This document shows, one piece after another, positions 31,845 through 44,000 of a DNA stretch of 64,000 nt. A program made the position numbers and the translations under genes. Numbering within the stretch: position 1 is the stretch's first letter; each line of letters opens with the position of its first letter. This DNA is from Symsagittifera roscoffensis (taxonomy: Eukaryota; Xenacoelomorpha; Acoela; Convolutidae). The DNA is taken from assembly GCF_963678635.1 (NCBI RefSeq), contig NC_087068.1:53034213-53098212 (forward strand), written 5' to 3'. Under the pieces are notes generated by a model. It saw nothing but the letters and a program-made list of their open reading frames with translations. It had not been told where the DNA came from and did no database searches.

Positions 31845-33574
31845 TCAAGGGTCATCGTCGTCAAAAAGATATATATTTGAAAAAAAAACAATGCGAATTT
31901 TGTCCGCTGATGTTAGGAGTTTAGCAAGCAAGCGGATGACGTAATTAGTTTGAAGGAGAGGCCATAAAAGCTCGAGTGCTCTGATGATCTTGTGCTCCTA
32001 ACTACTTAGTGAGAGTTCATGCGATGTGTTTTGGATTAGTTTATAGAGTTTATGGTTATATTTTATTTAGTGTTGTGAATATATTCTAGGATTGGGACTT
32101 CGACGGGCAGTTTCTAATCGTGGGGAACAGCTAGTGGGCGAGATTCATCAACGTTTAAAGTTCTGGTTAGTGGGCAGAATATATACATTTGTCTTATGGG
32201 GTCGTAATTTCGGATGATGCCTTGCATATTAGTGTCTTTAAAACAGTATGTGAAACTTAGCAAGAATGGTGAAGTATATTTAGAGTTAATAAATGTGAAT
32301 CGAAGTTTTGGGTTTCGTGATGGTGCATTAGATGTATAGTGGTGTTGAACAAATTTTTAATAAGTGCATGTGTGAGTTTGTTTTGGGCGTAACATTATTT
32401 GATGTGAGAAGTGTAACTCACGTTCTTTTGGTGTAAGGAAATTGAAAGTTAATGAGAAATAATTAAATTTATTAAAATAAGAATCGTAGGTTTTGGTGTC
32501 GCGAAGTGCTGTGCATATAACGTTATCATAAATTTTTTTCATGCAGTTAATGATAAATACATATTGGGTTTTTATGAGAAGGTTTTCAGTTAATTAAGGA
32601 TAAGTATTCGTATCGTCTTTTAAAAATGTATCGTCCATATAACGTGCAATAGCTTGATTATAGTGGTTAAATGAGAATCGGTTTGCTCTCTGTGCAACAA
32701 ACCTATTTAATTTTTGGGTTAATCCGATGGTTGTGAATTGTTTTTCATGAAGTGCTGTGGTTAGATGATGATGTAGAGTTTGAATTATTCATTGTTGTCT
32801 TGGTTATTATATAATGGAAGTGATAATGGGATAATGGGTTAGTGAAATGGTAATTTGATGTCCATGAAGGTGTGGGAAACAGCCAATGTTCGTCAACGTA
32901 AGTTCGTTGATGGCTGTTAGTGGTTTGGTAGTAAGTGTATTGTGAGTTCTTGGGTGTTAGTGTGGAGTGGGTGAACGGAAAACATTCGAGGAGGTCGGGG
33001 TTGGGAAGCATTGGGGTATTGGGATGTTTTCGTTTAAATATTCGGTGAGCTCGGGTTTCTTCATTTGTGGATGCTGGGTTGGAAGATTCGGAGGATCTAA
33101 TGAATTGCGATAAGAGATGAATTGTTAGTGTGTTAGGGTTTTGATGCTGCTGTAGTAAGTGATGAAATTATCAAGCTCGGTTTCTAGTTCTCCATTGACT
33201 GGGCTAGGGGGTCGGCTTGGTCGCTGGTCATTGGGGAGAGGATTGGGGTTGCATCGGTGAAGGGATAAGGAGGTGGGGAAGGTTCATCGCGAGTTGGGGT
33301 GTGGAGTGGACGGAAGAAGGTTGCGAGAAAGTGGACGGGCTGGGCTCGGATCTTTGGAATTTATCTGGAGTTTCAATATCGGATTGTTAAATTGTGAGAT
33401 TGTATGAAAAACTGTATGTGTGGATTCATCATCAGAATCCATGCGTGGTGAATTATTAGTGTATGATGGTATGTGAGAAGGGGTGAGATCAGATATTGAT
33501 ATGTTAGAAGAGTGACGTTGGAGAATGGATGGGTCAGAAAGAGAACGGTTGAGGGATCCAATCTGGCGGCTCAT
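31845..33574 (-). pseudogene. Decayed post-env ORF, duplicate copy 2
   Basis: This is the near-identical duplicate of 25742-27471, with open pieces at 32357-32542, 32745-33011 and 33284-33574. It carries the same stops and shifts, so the decay came before the duplication. The ATGA overlap with env is retained at 33571-33574. Confidence 0.8.
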
Positions 33575-34546
33575 CGTGGGCCAAAAAGATGGTATTTCTG
33601 AGAACAGAAGTTGGTGGTATGTGGCTGTTCTGTGATTTGCTCGTATGTAACTTCTATTTTGGATGATGGGCTACTATATGACCAACTGGACTTTGTCGGT
33701 AGCTTGTAGAGATGTGCTCTGTTACTGTTGTACTTCTATAATTTCGTGGTACTAAAGATAACGGATGGTTATCATGTAAATTGTGTAATTGTGGTGCAGT
33801 AGATGTTGTATTTCTGTTGTCTCGTGAATTATTGTACGCATTTGGTGTGGTTGATAGTTTTTCGTTGTGTTCACTTATTTGAGCGTCTAGAAGAATTTTG
33901 TTAAATGAGTTCGAATATATTCCAAGAAATCCTGCGAATAATATGCCTGCTACACTTGCTTGTTTGTTTAATTGCGTGTATTTTGCGCATGTGTTATAGA
34001 TTCCTTTAAATAATGAGAAGAGAAATCCAAAAATAATCAAACATGGCATGTAATATAGTCAATCTTTCTAAGATGAAGTAAGGCCATCCTAGAAATACGA
34101 GCGGTTCGTTCTTTAAGTTTACAAAACGGAAAATTTTAATAGACGAAATATCTTGCGGATGGTATTTTTCACCGTTTCAAAAGATGTAATCTTTTATATC
34201 TTCAAATTATCCAATGTAGTTTTGTGCATAGGTGTCTGAAAGTCCTGCGTCTTCTGCAAGTTTTCTTAAATTTTGATTGATGGATTCTCTTGATTATGTA
34301 TCCATTTTTGTAACGAGTTCTTGAAATTTCTTTATTGGTGGCATAAGTGTAGGGTATGGTGTGAGAACGTTGTACTTATCTTCACCTGGATTTAGTTGTA
34401 CAACATTGTGGCCATTTTCAGATCCATATGGGACGGCTGTATTCAAAACATAAGTTTGTCTAGAAAGTGTTAACTAAATGTACTTTATTTTTGTAGAATA
34501 TAGGGATTCTTTTGTAACATCTGTTATCTTCAAAAACATATAATAG
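33571..34546 (-). pseudogene. env: Truncated env remnant, duplicate copy 2
   Basis: This is the duplicate of 27468-28443. Its longest open piece is 33654-34049, spanning the hydrophobic segment and tail with STAPQL. A few substitutions separate it from copy 1, for example in the YEQI region near 33645. It has the same direct junction to an LTR at 34547. Confidence 0.8.
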
Positions 34547-35997
34547 TGAGTTATATCCTTTTGGTTATACTCATAGAATAATTTCAGATAAGGTACACCG
34601 TCTGCTCGTCACGCTATCTTATTTTCGGCCGGAACTTTTCGTGCAACTTCCTAGTCTAATACCAATCTTAATCTTACTCTTATATCTCCTAGTCTAAAAA
34701 GGTCTGGTGTACACCGGTTTAAGCGTATTAGTTCCAGAATGACAACAATTGTATTCTAAGCTTAATTCAAATTGCTCTGGTGTTAAAACTGCAAGTAGTT
34801 TCAACACTTGCAATTAAGTGGCTTGCTAGTTTGATGGAGTATGATTGGTCAGTAGTCAATTTTTTACTGAGATAAATTATCAGAATAATATCCAATAAAA
34901 AACTGTAGTTTAGATCTGGTTGCACCCATCCGGGGTTTAGAGAGTTTTAGTTTTTCAGTGTTCTATTGAAGTGGAGGATGGATGATGGTGTCTTTCTTGA
35001 GAAGTTGCGAGCATAATCTTTTTTACGATTAAGAAGAAGGGTTGTTATCCCGATCGTTTTGTGAGATCGTATCATGACTTCTGATCGGTTGTGATAAGTG
35101 TTGATTTGGTTGATTATAGAATAGCAATATTCCAATCTCGTTCGGAAGTGGCATGTAGTTTGACCTTGGATGAAGTGCCTGGTGACTTGCATCTGTACGT
35201 ATACTTGAACATGGAGATGGCCATTTTTCGGTTGAAATGGGTTTCTTTTGCTAAGATGGAAATCGTACTTAAAATCCGTTGAGTGTAGTGACTGTAGGCA
35301 GCATGTCGTGTGTGTTTTGCCATTCCGTAGTTGGGGTGTGATTGGGTTGTCAAGTTCCTTGCTGCTCGTCTTTGGGCTGTGTGTTTTTTTATATACTGCA
35401 TTATTCTTTTTACATATATAAATCTTTGTTAACTTTGACTTTAATTATGATCTTGTATTAATTTTTATCGCAAAAGCCTTATTGCTTAGTTCGGTTATTT
35501 TTAAGAGCTAATCATCCTTGAGTAAATCTCGTCAAAAATAGAGTGTGTGTCACAAAGCGTGGGTGTAGCACGGTGGGTCAGGCCGGCTATAGAGCATGCT
35601 CAGGACGTCCTCTCTGGTGGGTTAGGTCAGGAGTGGGAGTATAAATTCATGCTCTCTTTTTTGGAGGGTCCTGTTTGTGTTCAACCTTTCATGCCTTTTT
35701 TAATACTGGTTTTTTTCTCTTTTTGTCTTGCTTGTGTCTTTTTCTTAAAAATTCAAATCGTTTGTTTTGGGTTTGTCTCTCGGATTTTTTGTGTTTTGTT
35801 CTTTTGTGTTCAGACGTGAAGGTAAACTTCAAAAGAATAATTTATCCAGTTCTAAGCTGGTGTTAATCCAGTTTGGGTGTCGTGGGGTTTCTTAGTCATG
35901 CTGTTAGGTTGTGGTTTGTGGTGTTTAGTAAGCTTGCGTTGGTTAGTTTGGATTCTTATATAATTCCTTTCCAACCGAGTTAAAGGAAAGTTTGAAA
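34547..35997 (-). repeat. LTR 4, duplicate of LTR 2
   Basis: This is a full-length minus-strand LTR offset 6103 bases from 28444-29894, with scattered differences such as AACTTTTCG in place of ATATTTTCG near 34635. Confidence 0.85.
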
Positions 35998-36432
35998 GTT
36001 TTAAAGCAAAGTCTGAAAATCCTGCGGTTTCTGCAAGTTTTCTTAAATTTTGATTAATGGATTGTCTTGATAATGTATCCATTTTTGTAAGGAGTTCTTG
36101 AAACCTTTTTGTGCGAATATGATGTTCTATATGGGATCTAGAGAACATGCCAAATGATTTTAAATCTAGATTGGGGTTTCTAGCAATAGCTCTAATACTT
36201 TCTGGTGACAATTTTTTTAATGGTGGCATAAGAGTTGGGTATGGTGTGAGAACATAGTACTTATCTTCATCTGGATTTAGCTGTACAACTTTGTGGTCAT
36301 TTTCAGATCCGCATGGGACGGCTGTATCGTAAAAACAACTTTTTCCTAGTAAGTGTGTCAACTAAATGTATTTTATTTTTGTAGAATATAGGTATTCTTT
36401 TGTATTATCTGTTATCTTCGAAAACAAATAAT
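35998..36432 (-). pseudogene. env: Env fragment trapped between two LTRs, duplicate copy 2
   Basis: This is the duplicate of 29895-30328. Here the open frame is longer (35852-36361, 169 codons, including LTR-derived C-terminal residues) because a small insertion near 36345 changes the frame upstream. Env blocks match bases about 6051-6480 of the + strand element. Confidence 0.8.
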
Positions 36433-37853
36433 TGTGTTATATCCTTTTGGTTATACTCATAGAGTAATTTCAGATAAAGTACAACGTCTGCTCGTAACGC
36501 TATTTTTCTTTTGGCCTGATACATTCGTGCAACTTATTAGTCTAATACGAATGTTAATCTTACTCTTATATCTCCTAGTCTCAATAGATCTAGTGTACGC
36601 TGGTTTATGCGAGTTAGTTCCAGAATGAGAACAACTGTATACTAAGCTTAATTCAAATTGCCTTGGTGTTGAAACTACAAGTTGTTAGTTTGATGGAGTT
36701 TGATTGGTTCAGATTCATTATTTTATAGAGATAAAATATCAGAATAAAATCCAATATTAATTCTAGTTTAGATCTGGTTTAGAGAATTTTAGTTTTTCAG
36801 TGTTCTATTGTAGTGGAGGATGGATGATGTTATCTTTCTTTAGAAGTTGCGAGCATATTCTTTTTTACTATTAAGAAGAAGGAGTGTTATCACGATCGTT
36901 TCGAGAGATCGTATCATGACTTCTGATCGGTTGTGATGAGTGTTGATTTGGTTGCTTATAGAATAGCAATGTTACAATCTCATTCGGAAGTGGCATGTAG
37001 TTTGACCTTGGATGAAGTGCCCGGTGACTTTGATCTGTATGTATACTTGAACATCGAGATGGCCTTTGTTCGGTTGCAATGGGTTTCCTTTGCTGCGATG
37101 CCAAGTCGTACTTTAAATCCGTTGGGTGTAGTGACTGTAGGCATCACTGTAGAGTGATGTCGGGTGTGTTTTGCCATTCCGTAGTTGGCGTGTGATCGGG
37201 TTCTCAAGTTCTTTGCTGCTCGTCTTTGAGCTGTGTGTTATCTATATACTGCTATGTATTATTCACAAATACAAATCTTTGTTAATTTTGTTTTTAGTTA
37301 TGATCTTGTATTAATTTTTATCGCAAAAGCCTTATTGCTTAGTTCGGTATTTTTTAAGAGCTACTCACCCTTGAGTAAACCTCGTCAAAACTAGAGTGTG
37401 TGCCACAAAGCGTGGGTGTAGCCCTGTGGGTTAGGCCGGCTATAGAGCATGCTCGGGATGTCCTCTCTGGTGGGTTAGGCCAGGAGTGGGAGTATAAATT
37501 CATGCTCTCTTTTTTGGAGGGTCCTGTTTGTGTTCAAACTTTCGTGCCTTTATTTTACTGGTGCTTTCTTTTGTTGTCTTAGTTATGTCTTTTTCTCAAA
37601 AATCAAATTGCTTTTTTTGGGTTTGTCTTTCGAATTTTTTGTGTTTTGTTCTTTTGTGTTCAGACTTGAAAGTAGTCTTCAAAAGAATAAGTTATCCTGT
37701 TCTAAGCTGGTGTTAACCCAGTTTGGGTACTGTGGGTTTTCTTTTCTTAGTCATTGTGTTGGGTTGTGGTTTATGGTGTTCAGTAAGCTTGCGTTGGTTA
37801 GTTTGGATTATTATATAATTCCTTTCCAACCGGGTTAAAGGAAAGCTTGAAAT
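36433..37853 (-). repeat. LTR 5 (3' LTR of the long minus-strand copy)
   Basis: This is a full LTR homologue on the minus strand. It begins (minus sense) near TTTCAAGCTTTCC at about 37853 and ends at 36433. It follows the 3' untranslated region of the long copy at 37854-38380, so it is that element's 3' LTR. At its other end it abuts the env fragment at 35998-36432. Confidence 0.85.
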
Positions 37854-38380
37854 GTGTTAAAATTGGTTAGAATTGTTATCAGTGAAAGTTATAACTTAAA
37901 CTCATTGTTTTAAACAATTCTTTGTGGGCGAGCTGTGCGATTGAGATAGATTTTGGGCGAGTGAATATTTTAAACTATAAAGAAGCATCTTTGAAAAGGC
38001 TAGTACTACTTCATTTTTATAGGCAACTTTTATTAACTTACTACTTTAAAATTGTTGTTTTTACTGGTTTTTTTTTGGGGGGGGGGGGGATTGAAACTAT
38101 CAATTTAATTTCATTTTTAAAGTCTTTACTGCATAAGGGAAAAGAACTAATATATCAAATTATTGCAGTTTTTGGGGTTAAATTTATTTGCTTCATTTAT
38201 TGAAATTCGTTAATAGAAACTTATGATTCTAGAAAAAGGTTTACTGTTTTTTATTTCATTTTTTTTGTAGATGATTGATAATCGTGCCTGCGAACACTAT
38301 AGAAAAAAAAGAAAATCCCTTACAAAGAATAGTTAGTTTCTGTTCTAATTTATTAGTATATTTTATTCAATTCATATTAC
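37854..38380 (-). other. 3' untranslated region and small intron of the long minus-strand copy
   Basis: In the minus sense, the ORF stop (TAG, 38383-38381) is followed at once by GTAATATG (donor at 38380-38379). A TACTAAT branch-like site and a TTTTCTTTTTTTCTATAG acceptor ending at 38297 follow, giving an 84-base intron in the same place as in the + strand element. A 13-base G-run at 38077-38089 (C-run in the sense strand) lies in the GCAGTAAAT-type region. Confidence 0.55.
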
Positions 38381-40156
38381 CTATTCGTCTGTGAAGAATC
38401 CGTGGGGGAAAACGTCGTGGATGATTTCTGATGATGTTAGTACTTTAGCTATAAACGAATGATGTATTTAGTTTGGAGAAGTTGCCGATCAGTTCGAGTG
38501 CTTTTATGATGTTGTTCTCTTCCATACTAGGGGAGAGTTCATAAGGTGTATTTTGAATGAGGTTATAAAGTTTATGGTTATATCTGGTGTTACGGATGAA
38601 TTGTACGACCAGGATTTCAACGGGCTGTAGGAATTCGTGTGGAACGAGTAGCGGGCGGGATTCGTATACGTTGAAGGTTTTGGTTAAGGGACAGAATACA
38701 AACATCTGGCAGATGGGATCATAATAGCGGAGGATGCCTTGTAGGTTATTATCTTTAATGCAATAAGTGAAGTTAAGAAAGAATGGTGAGGTGTATTTGG
38801 GGTTAATGTATCAATATCTATGGTTAATTTGTCGTGCTGGTGGTGTAATGATGTTGGTTGAACTTATAGTAGGTATAAATGTGTGTCTGTTTAGTTCGTA
38901 ACATGACGTCGTGTGAACAGTGCAAATCACGTTTTTTTGGTGTGAGGAAATAAAAGGTTAGTGAAAAATTGTTAAATTTGTTAAAATACAAATCATAATC
39001 TTGAATATCACGAAGTGCTGCTGAAATGCCGTGGTCGTATTTTCATCTAAAGTATTGAGGGTGAAACGTATGGTGTTTTAATGAAGAAGTTTTCTGTTAG
39101 TTGTGGGTTAGCAAGTTTATCGTCGTTCAAAAAGATGTGTTCGTTGGGTCTTATGATGAGATGGTCCTTGTGATTGATAAAATATTTGTTAGTTTTGGGT
39201 GCGGTGAATCTGATAAATGACTTTTTGTATCCTATTTGTTTGTGTAAATTGTTTTGGAGAGAGTGCTGTTATTAAACGATAGAGTTGATTGTTGCATTGT
39301 TCGTTATCATATGGGGCGTTATATAATGGTAATGACAGTGGATTAGTGAAGTGATAAAAAGATGTCCATGAGAGTGTTGGGTATATTATGTGCTCATTAA
39401 CATAAATAGGGTTTTCGTCATTAGAATCTGAATGAAAGTAGGTGTATTGGGGGGGGGGGGGGTAAATATATTTGGAGAAATTCTTTAGTGTTAGTATGAA
39501 GTGGATGATTAACAAATGTTGTGGCTGTTCCTGGGTGAGAGAAATGGAGTATTGGGGGATTTTCTTTTAAAGGTTCGGTAGGCTCGGTTTGTACTGGATG
39601 AGGATGGCTTTGACGAGGGAGTTGGGTCTTGCGAAGGGGTGCAACTTGAAGAGGGAGTTGGGGTTGATGGGTTTGATGATATTATGTATTGTGAAAGTTA
39701 GTGAGTGGTTAGTATTTGAGGGTGCTGTAATTGTTGCTGAAACGTAATGAAACTATCAAATTCATGAAATATTTCTGTATTTACAGAGCTGTTGTTGTCG
39801 GAAGGTTCACTGGTCAGGGGGGAACATGTGGGTGTTACATTGGAAATAGAAGAGGGAGTGGAAGGGGGTTCAACGCTTATTTGGGAGTGGAGAGGTTGAA
39901 AAGGAGGTTGGGAGAATGTAGATGGGGTGGGTTTGGAGTTGTCAAATTCATCGGGGTCTGGAGATCTGAATTATTAAATTGGGAAATAGTATTATATACA
40001 GTGGTGTTTGAAATAGTATCTGAATCCATGCCGGATGAAGTGTTATCATGAGGTGATTGATGTGGGGGAAGCAAAAAGTGGGATGATGGGGAAGTTGCTT
40101 TGAAGGTTGGCTGGGTAGAAAATTGAGCGATGGATTGATCCAAATTGGCAGCTCAT
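38381..40156 (-). pseudogene. Decayed post-env ORF of the long copy
   Basis: This is homologous throughout to the 601-residue ORF. Pieces are 38445-38705 (with CPLTKTFN and RPLLVPHEFLQPVEI), 39189-39515 (with YPTLSWTS and YHFTNPLSLPL) and 39877-40143 (Ser/Pro-rich N-terminal part). The ATG at 40156-40154 overlaps the env stop as ATGA. A 14-base G-run at 39449-39462 encodes, in the sense direction, a Pro run just before the conserved block. It probably reflects homopolymer expansion and is one cause of frame loss. This lineage is clearly diverged from both other copies, so the shared PTLSWTS block reflects past selection. Confidence 0.8.
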
Positions 40157-41697
40157 CGTGGGCTGAAAAGGTGATTGCTTTGAGAACGAAAGTTAGTGGC
40201 ATGTGGTTGTTCTATAATTTGTTCGTATGTGTCTTCTATATAATCTTGTTGGGTTATTATGTGTTGCATTGGGCTTTGTGGGTAATTAGGTCTTGAAGAT
40301 ATGAGAACTGTCAGAGCTATGTTTCTGAAATTTCGTGGTTTGAATGATAAAGGATGCTTATGGTTTAGGACGTGTAATTGTGGTGCCGTAGGCATTGTAT
40401 TCGTATTGTTTTGTGCATCGTCATATGTGTTTGGTGTTGTTGATAATTTGGTATTGTATTCTTTTATCCTGCGAAAAGTATGCGTGCTACACTTGCTTGT
40501 TTGTTTACTTTGTGTGTTTTGCGCATGTATTGTAGATTCCTTTGAGTAAAGAGAAAAAAAATCGTAGAAAATTTAACATTGCGTATAATTTCGTCAATCT
40601 TTCTAAGATGTGATAGGGCCATCCTAGAAAGACAAGATGTTCGTTTTTCAAATTTACAAAACTAAAAATATTCATTGGTGATATATCTTGTGGTCTGTGT
40701 TTTTCGCCATTTAAAAAAAAATTTAATCTTTTATATCTTTAAAATATCCGCTGTAGTCTTGTGCCAAAATGTCTGAAAAGCCTGCTGTTTCTGCAAGTTT
40801 GCGTAAGTTTTGATCTAAGGATTGTCGTTGTATAGTGTCCATCATTGTGAGTAATTCTTGAAATTGTTGTGTACGTATGCGGTGTTGAAGGTCGGATTTA
40901 GAGTATATGCCGATCGATTGTAAATCGATATTTGGATTGCGGGCAATAGCTCTAAAGCTTTCTGGTGAAAACTTTTTTAATGGTTGCATAATTGTAGGGT
41001 ATGGTGTGAAAAATAGTATTTATCTTCCTAGGATTCAATTATACTACATTGTGGCTGTTTTCTGATCCGCATGGGACTGTTTTATCCCAAAAACAAGATC
41101 TTCTGGAGAGTGTATCAACACAGTGTACTTTATTTTTAAAGAGTATTGGGATTCTTTTATAGCATGTTTTTTCTTCAAAAACACATAGGGGTGATACTTT
41201 TTTGGTACAAGTGTACTATCATAGTATGTTTCCTTCGTAGTCACAAAAATTTGATCTGTTATCTTATACTAAATATCCTGCATAAGGGATTTTGAGTACT
41301 GCTAGTGCAAGTGATTGTAGAGTTTTTGTGCTTTCAAGTTCGCATAATTGATGTAGCGTTTCAAGTTCTGTTAATGACATTGAATGAGTATTGACAAAGA
41401 ATGAGTGTTGATCATTACTGATAGTTCTTGTAAACGTGTACTGCCTTTGTCTTGTGGTTTTTTTTCCATCAATGTTTCCTGTGTTTTTAGGAGGTTTACT
41501 GAGATGTATGAATTGTCGTCACTGGTTGAGTTATGTGTTGCATGGGGATGTATGATTAATTTTCCTGTATTCATATCGAAGCCTTGTGCGTATTCGACAA
41601 GAATTTCTGAATAATGCGTTTTATAAAGTAATTTGTTGTATTTACATGCAAGTTTTGTTTCTGGGAAACTTTGGAAACCTGTCAATTTGTTTTCTAT
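40153..41697 (-). pseudogene. env: Env remnant of the long copy, 5' half missing
   Basis: This matches env of the + strand element from about base 5488 to its stop. Pieces are 41371-41685 (ETKLACKY, SEILVEYAQGFDM), 41044-41244, 40723-40989 (SPESFRAIARNPNIDLQ, LRKLAETAG) and 40153-40395 (tail with MPTAPQL, SFKPRNF and YEQI). The part encoding the signal peptide and first 320 or so residues is gone. At 41698-41700 env joins directly to integrase sequence. Stops and frameshifts throughout show that it is dead. Confidence 0.8.
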
Positions 41698-41700
41698 GAT

Positions 41701-42660
41701 TTATTTAACTGGCATGTTAGGCAATCGTTCCATAATAGTTTGATCCATATCGGTGCGTTTGGAAGGTAAAAAACATTGATAAAATTTGAGTATGTTTTTT
41801 TCTGATCCTGCATGTCCTTTTGTATTTAAGGAATGCAAAAAATGAAATAATAGGAGTACCATACTTAGTGGTAAACAGGGTTTTTTCAATTCATTGGTTT
41901 GGTATTTTCAAATATTTATAATTTCGTTTATAGATGTATTTTTAAATTTCCTAAAGTGTCTAAGAAGTGTTTTGATTCCTAGTAAAGTGACATCTGCTTT
42001 TATGGGTTTTGTTTTATAGTTATGCTAAGATTTTAATTGTTTAGTGACTGGGTCAAAGTTTTGGTATTTTTGTAAAAGTTCAAGTGTTAATTCTTCTGTG
42101 GCTGGTAAAAAGAATTTTTAAATTTCTATTTTTCAAAAAAGTATGTTATCTAGAGAGTCAGAAAGGTTAAAAACTTGATTTATTGTGTATTTTATCAGTG
42201 AGGTTTTCTTCTTCTATTAAAGGGAATAGGTTTTTCTATATAGTTTTTATTTGAGTGGTTTTTGTTGAGTATTGTTTTTGATCCTTGATGAATATGGAAT
42301 CGGATTAAATGTATAGTTTCCTAATAAGTCTACTTCGTAGTAATTATTTTGGCAATCTAGATATAATGGAACGTGTTGTAAATTGTTTGTTTCTGCATGA
42401 TCAACGTCAGTTTTGACTGCATATTTGCACTCTAATTGTGGTAATTTTTCGTCTTTTGCAAAAAAACTTATAGTTTGGAGTATTTCTACTGTTGTTTTTC
42501 TTGTCAGTAATTCAGGTGCTGTGTTTCTACTGAGTTTGTCTGGCAATGCAAGACTTTTTTCTGCAGTCAAAACTATATGTAGGTTTGGAAAATTCATTAG
42601 AATTAATTGAAATCTATAAACTCTGTGGTTCAAGTTTTAAAACTCTGTTTTGACCCAAGT
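41701..42660 (-). pseudogene. pol: Pol remnant: RNase H connection and N-terminal integrase of the long copy
   Basis: Piece 42247-42633 matches the first 110 or so residues of the + strand pol frame (FPNLHIVLTAEKSLALPDKL). Piece 41701-41889 covers the zinc-binding N-terminus of integrase, with LNTKGHAGSEK. It ends just after the last Cys of the zinc module, so the catalytic D,D-35-E core and the GPY/F module are missing. The break joins to env at 41698. Confidence 0.8.
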
Positions 42661-44000
42661 ATAATAAATTCATATTTTGTGAGAGTATATAAAATAACTG
42701 TGCATTCTCTCATAAATGTAGAGAGTCTAAGTTCAGCTTGTGCAAATAGTCTTGAGTTTGCTAGAATAAGATTCAATTTATTTGTTCCAATGTGTGATTC
42801 TAATAATGCTGCATCGATGCCGGAATTTGAGGCATCGCACGTAGCATCAAATGATTGGTCTGGGTCTGGATTAGTATTTGATATTCGTTCAGTGAGTAGT
42901 TCTTTTTATTTCTTCAAATTGTTTCTGATATTCTATTGTCCATTCAAATTTTTTTATTGTCTGAGAATGTTATAAAAAGGTCTTAAATATAATTGCATTT
43001 TATAGACGTATCTACTCAAAAAGGTTAGCATTCCACGAAATTCTTGGATTTTTTTTACTTGATGGCGGTTGAAAATTTATAATTGCTTTTATGCGAGGTT
43101 TTAATGGAGTGTTTGTATGTCCACCAATAAGAAGTCCCAGTGAGGAAAAACTGTGATTTGTCTGGAGCTGCTTTCATGTTTTCTTTAAGAAATATTTGGT
43201 GGTAATTATTCAATACTTTAACATTTCCGGTTTTTGTTTGTGATGGTATGAAAACATCGTCTAAATATGTTATGACAATTTTACTGATAATGAGTGGTCG
43301 GAAAATTTTACTCATAAATGCTGAGAATGCTACCGGTCCTATGGGAGTTCCATAAAAAAGTCTATCAAATTCGTTTTGTTCATTTCCAATAACGAATTGT
43401 GTTGTGGTTGTTCAACAAGTGGCATTTGGTTGTATGTGCTGTTCATGTCAGCTGTTGTAAAGTATTTTCCGTTTATGTTCGCTAGAAGTACTTGAAATGG
43501 TTCTATGGCCCAATTACATTTAGATTCATCAATGAGGGAATTGAGGTATCTTGCTTCTAAAACGATTTTTATTGATGCTCTTTTAGCAAGAAAATAACTG
43601 GGTTTATGAATGTATTTCCTTTTGGTTTTTCTTCTTTATTTATTAGAGAAATGATTTTGTATTGTTCTAATATGTCTTGTAATCTATTGGCTTTATCTTG
43701 TAAGTGAATAAGAGCTTTACTTGTTCGTTGTTTTTTAAAGTTTGCATCAGGTTATAGAGGTAGATGTAATTTACTTTTCCAACATCGAATTTAGATGTAG
43801 CGTAAGCCATTTGTTATTTAAGGCGTAGTTCAGATAGTTGTTCAAATTATTTTTGTGTAAACTGAGAGTGTTGAAAAATGAACGTTGTGGGGAATTTTTG
43901 TTGTTCAGTGGTATATTTCGATATTTGAATTGTTGGTTCAAAATAAGGTGTTCATGTAAAGTAGTCTGCGTTTCGTTTTTTATTACTTACTAAATTATTG
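42661..44000 (-). pseudogene. pol: Reverse transcriptase remnant of the long copy
   Basis: On the minus strand, recognisable Gypsy RT blocks occur in order. They are RYLNSLIDESKCNWAIEP (near 43530), YFTTADMNSTYNQMPL with the first catalytic Asp (near 43450), YGTPIGPVAFSAFMSKI (near 43340), the catalytic YLDD at 43267-43256, and MKAAPDKSQFFLTG (near 43150). RT copies element RNA into DNA in cytoplasmic particles. Several frameshifts and stops separate the blocks, although the YLDD box itself is intact. No RT is present in the window for the + strand element, so this copy shows what its missing 5' part should contain. Confidence 0.8.

Larger units (their letters stand above)
31220..37321. repeat. 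Tandem segmental duplication, unit 2 (6.1 kb)
   Basis: This is the second head-to-tail copy of 25116-31217. At the junction, unit 1 ends at 31217, two bases (TA, 31218-31219) match neither parent flank, and unit 2 begins at 31220. Beyond 37321 the sequence continues as an ordinary LTR, which shows the ancestral right flank. Confidence 0.9.
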
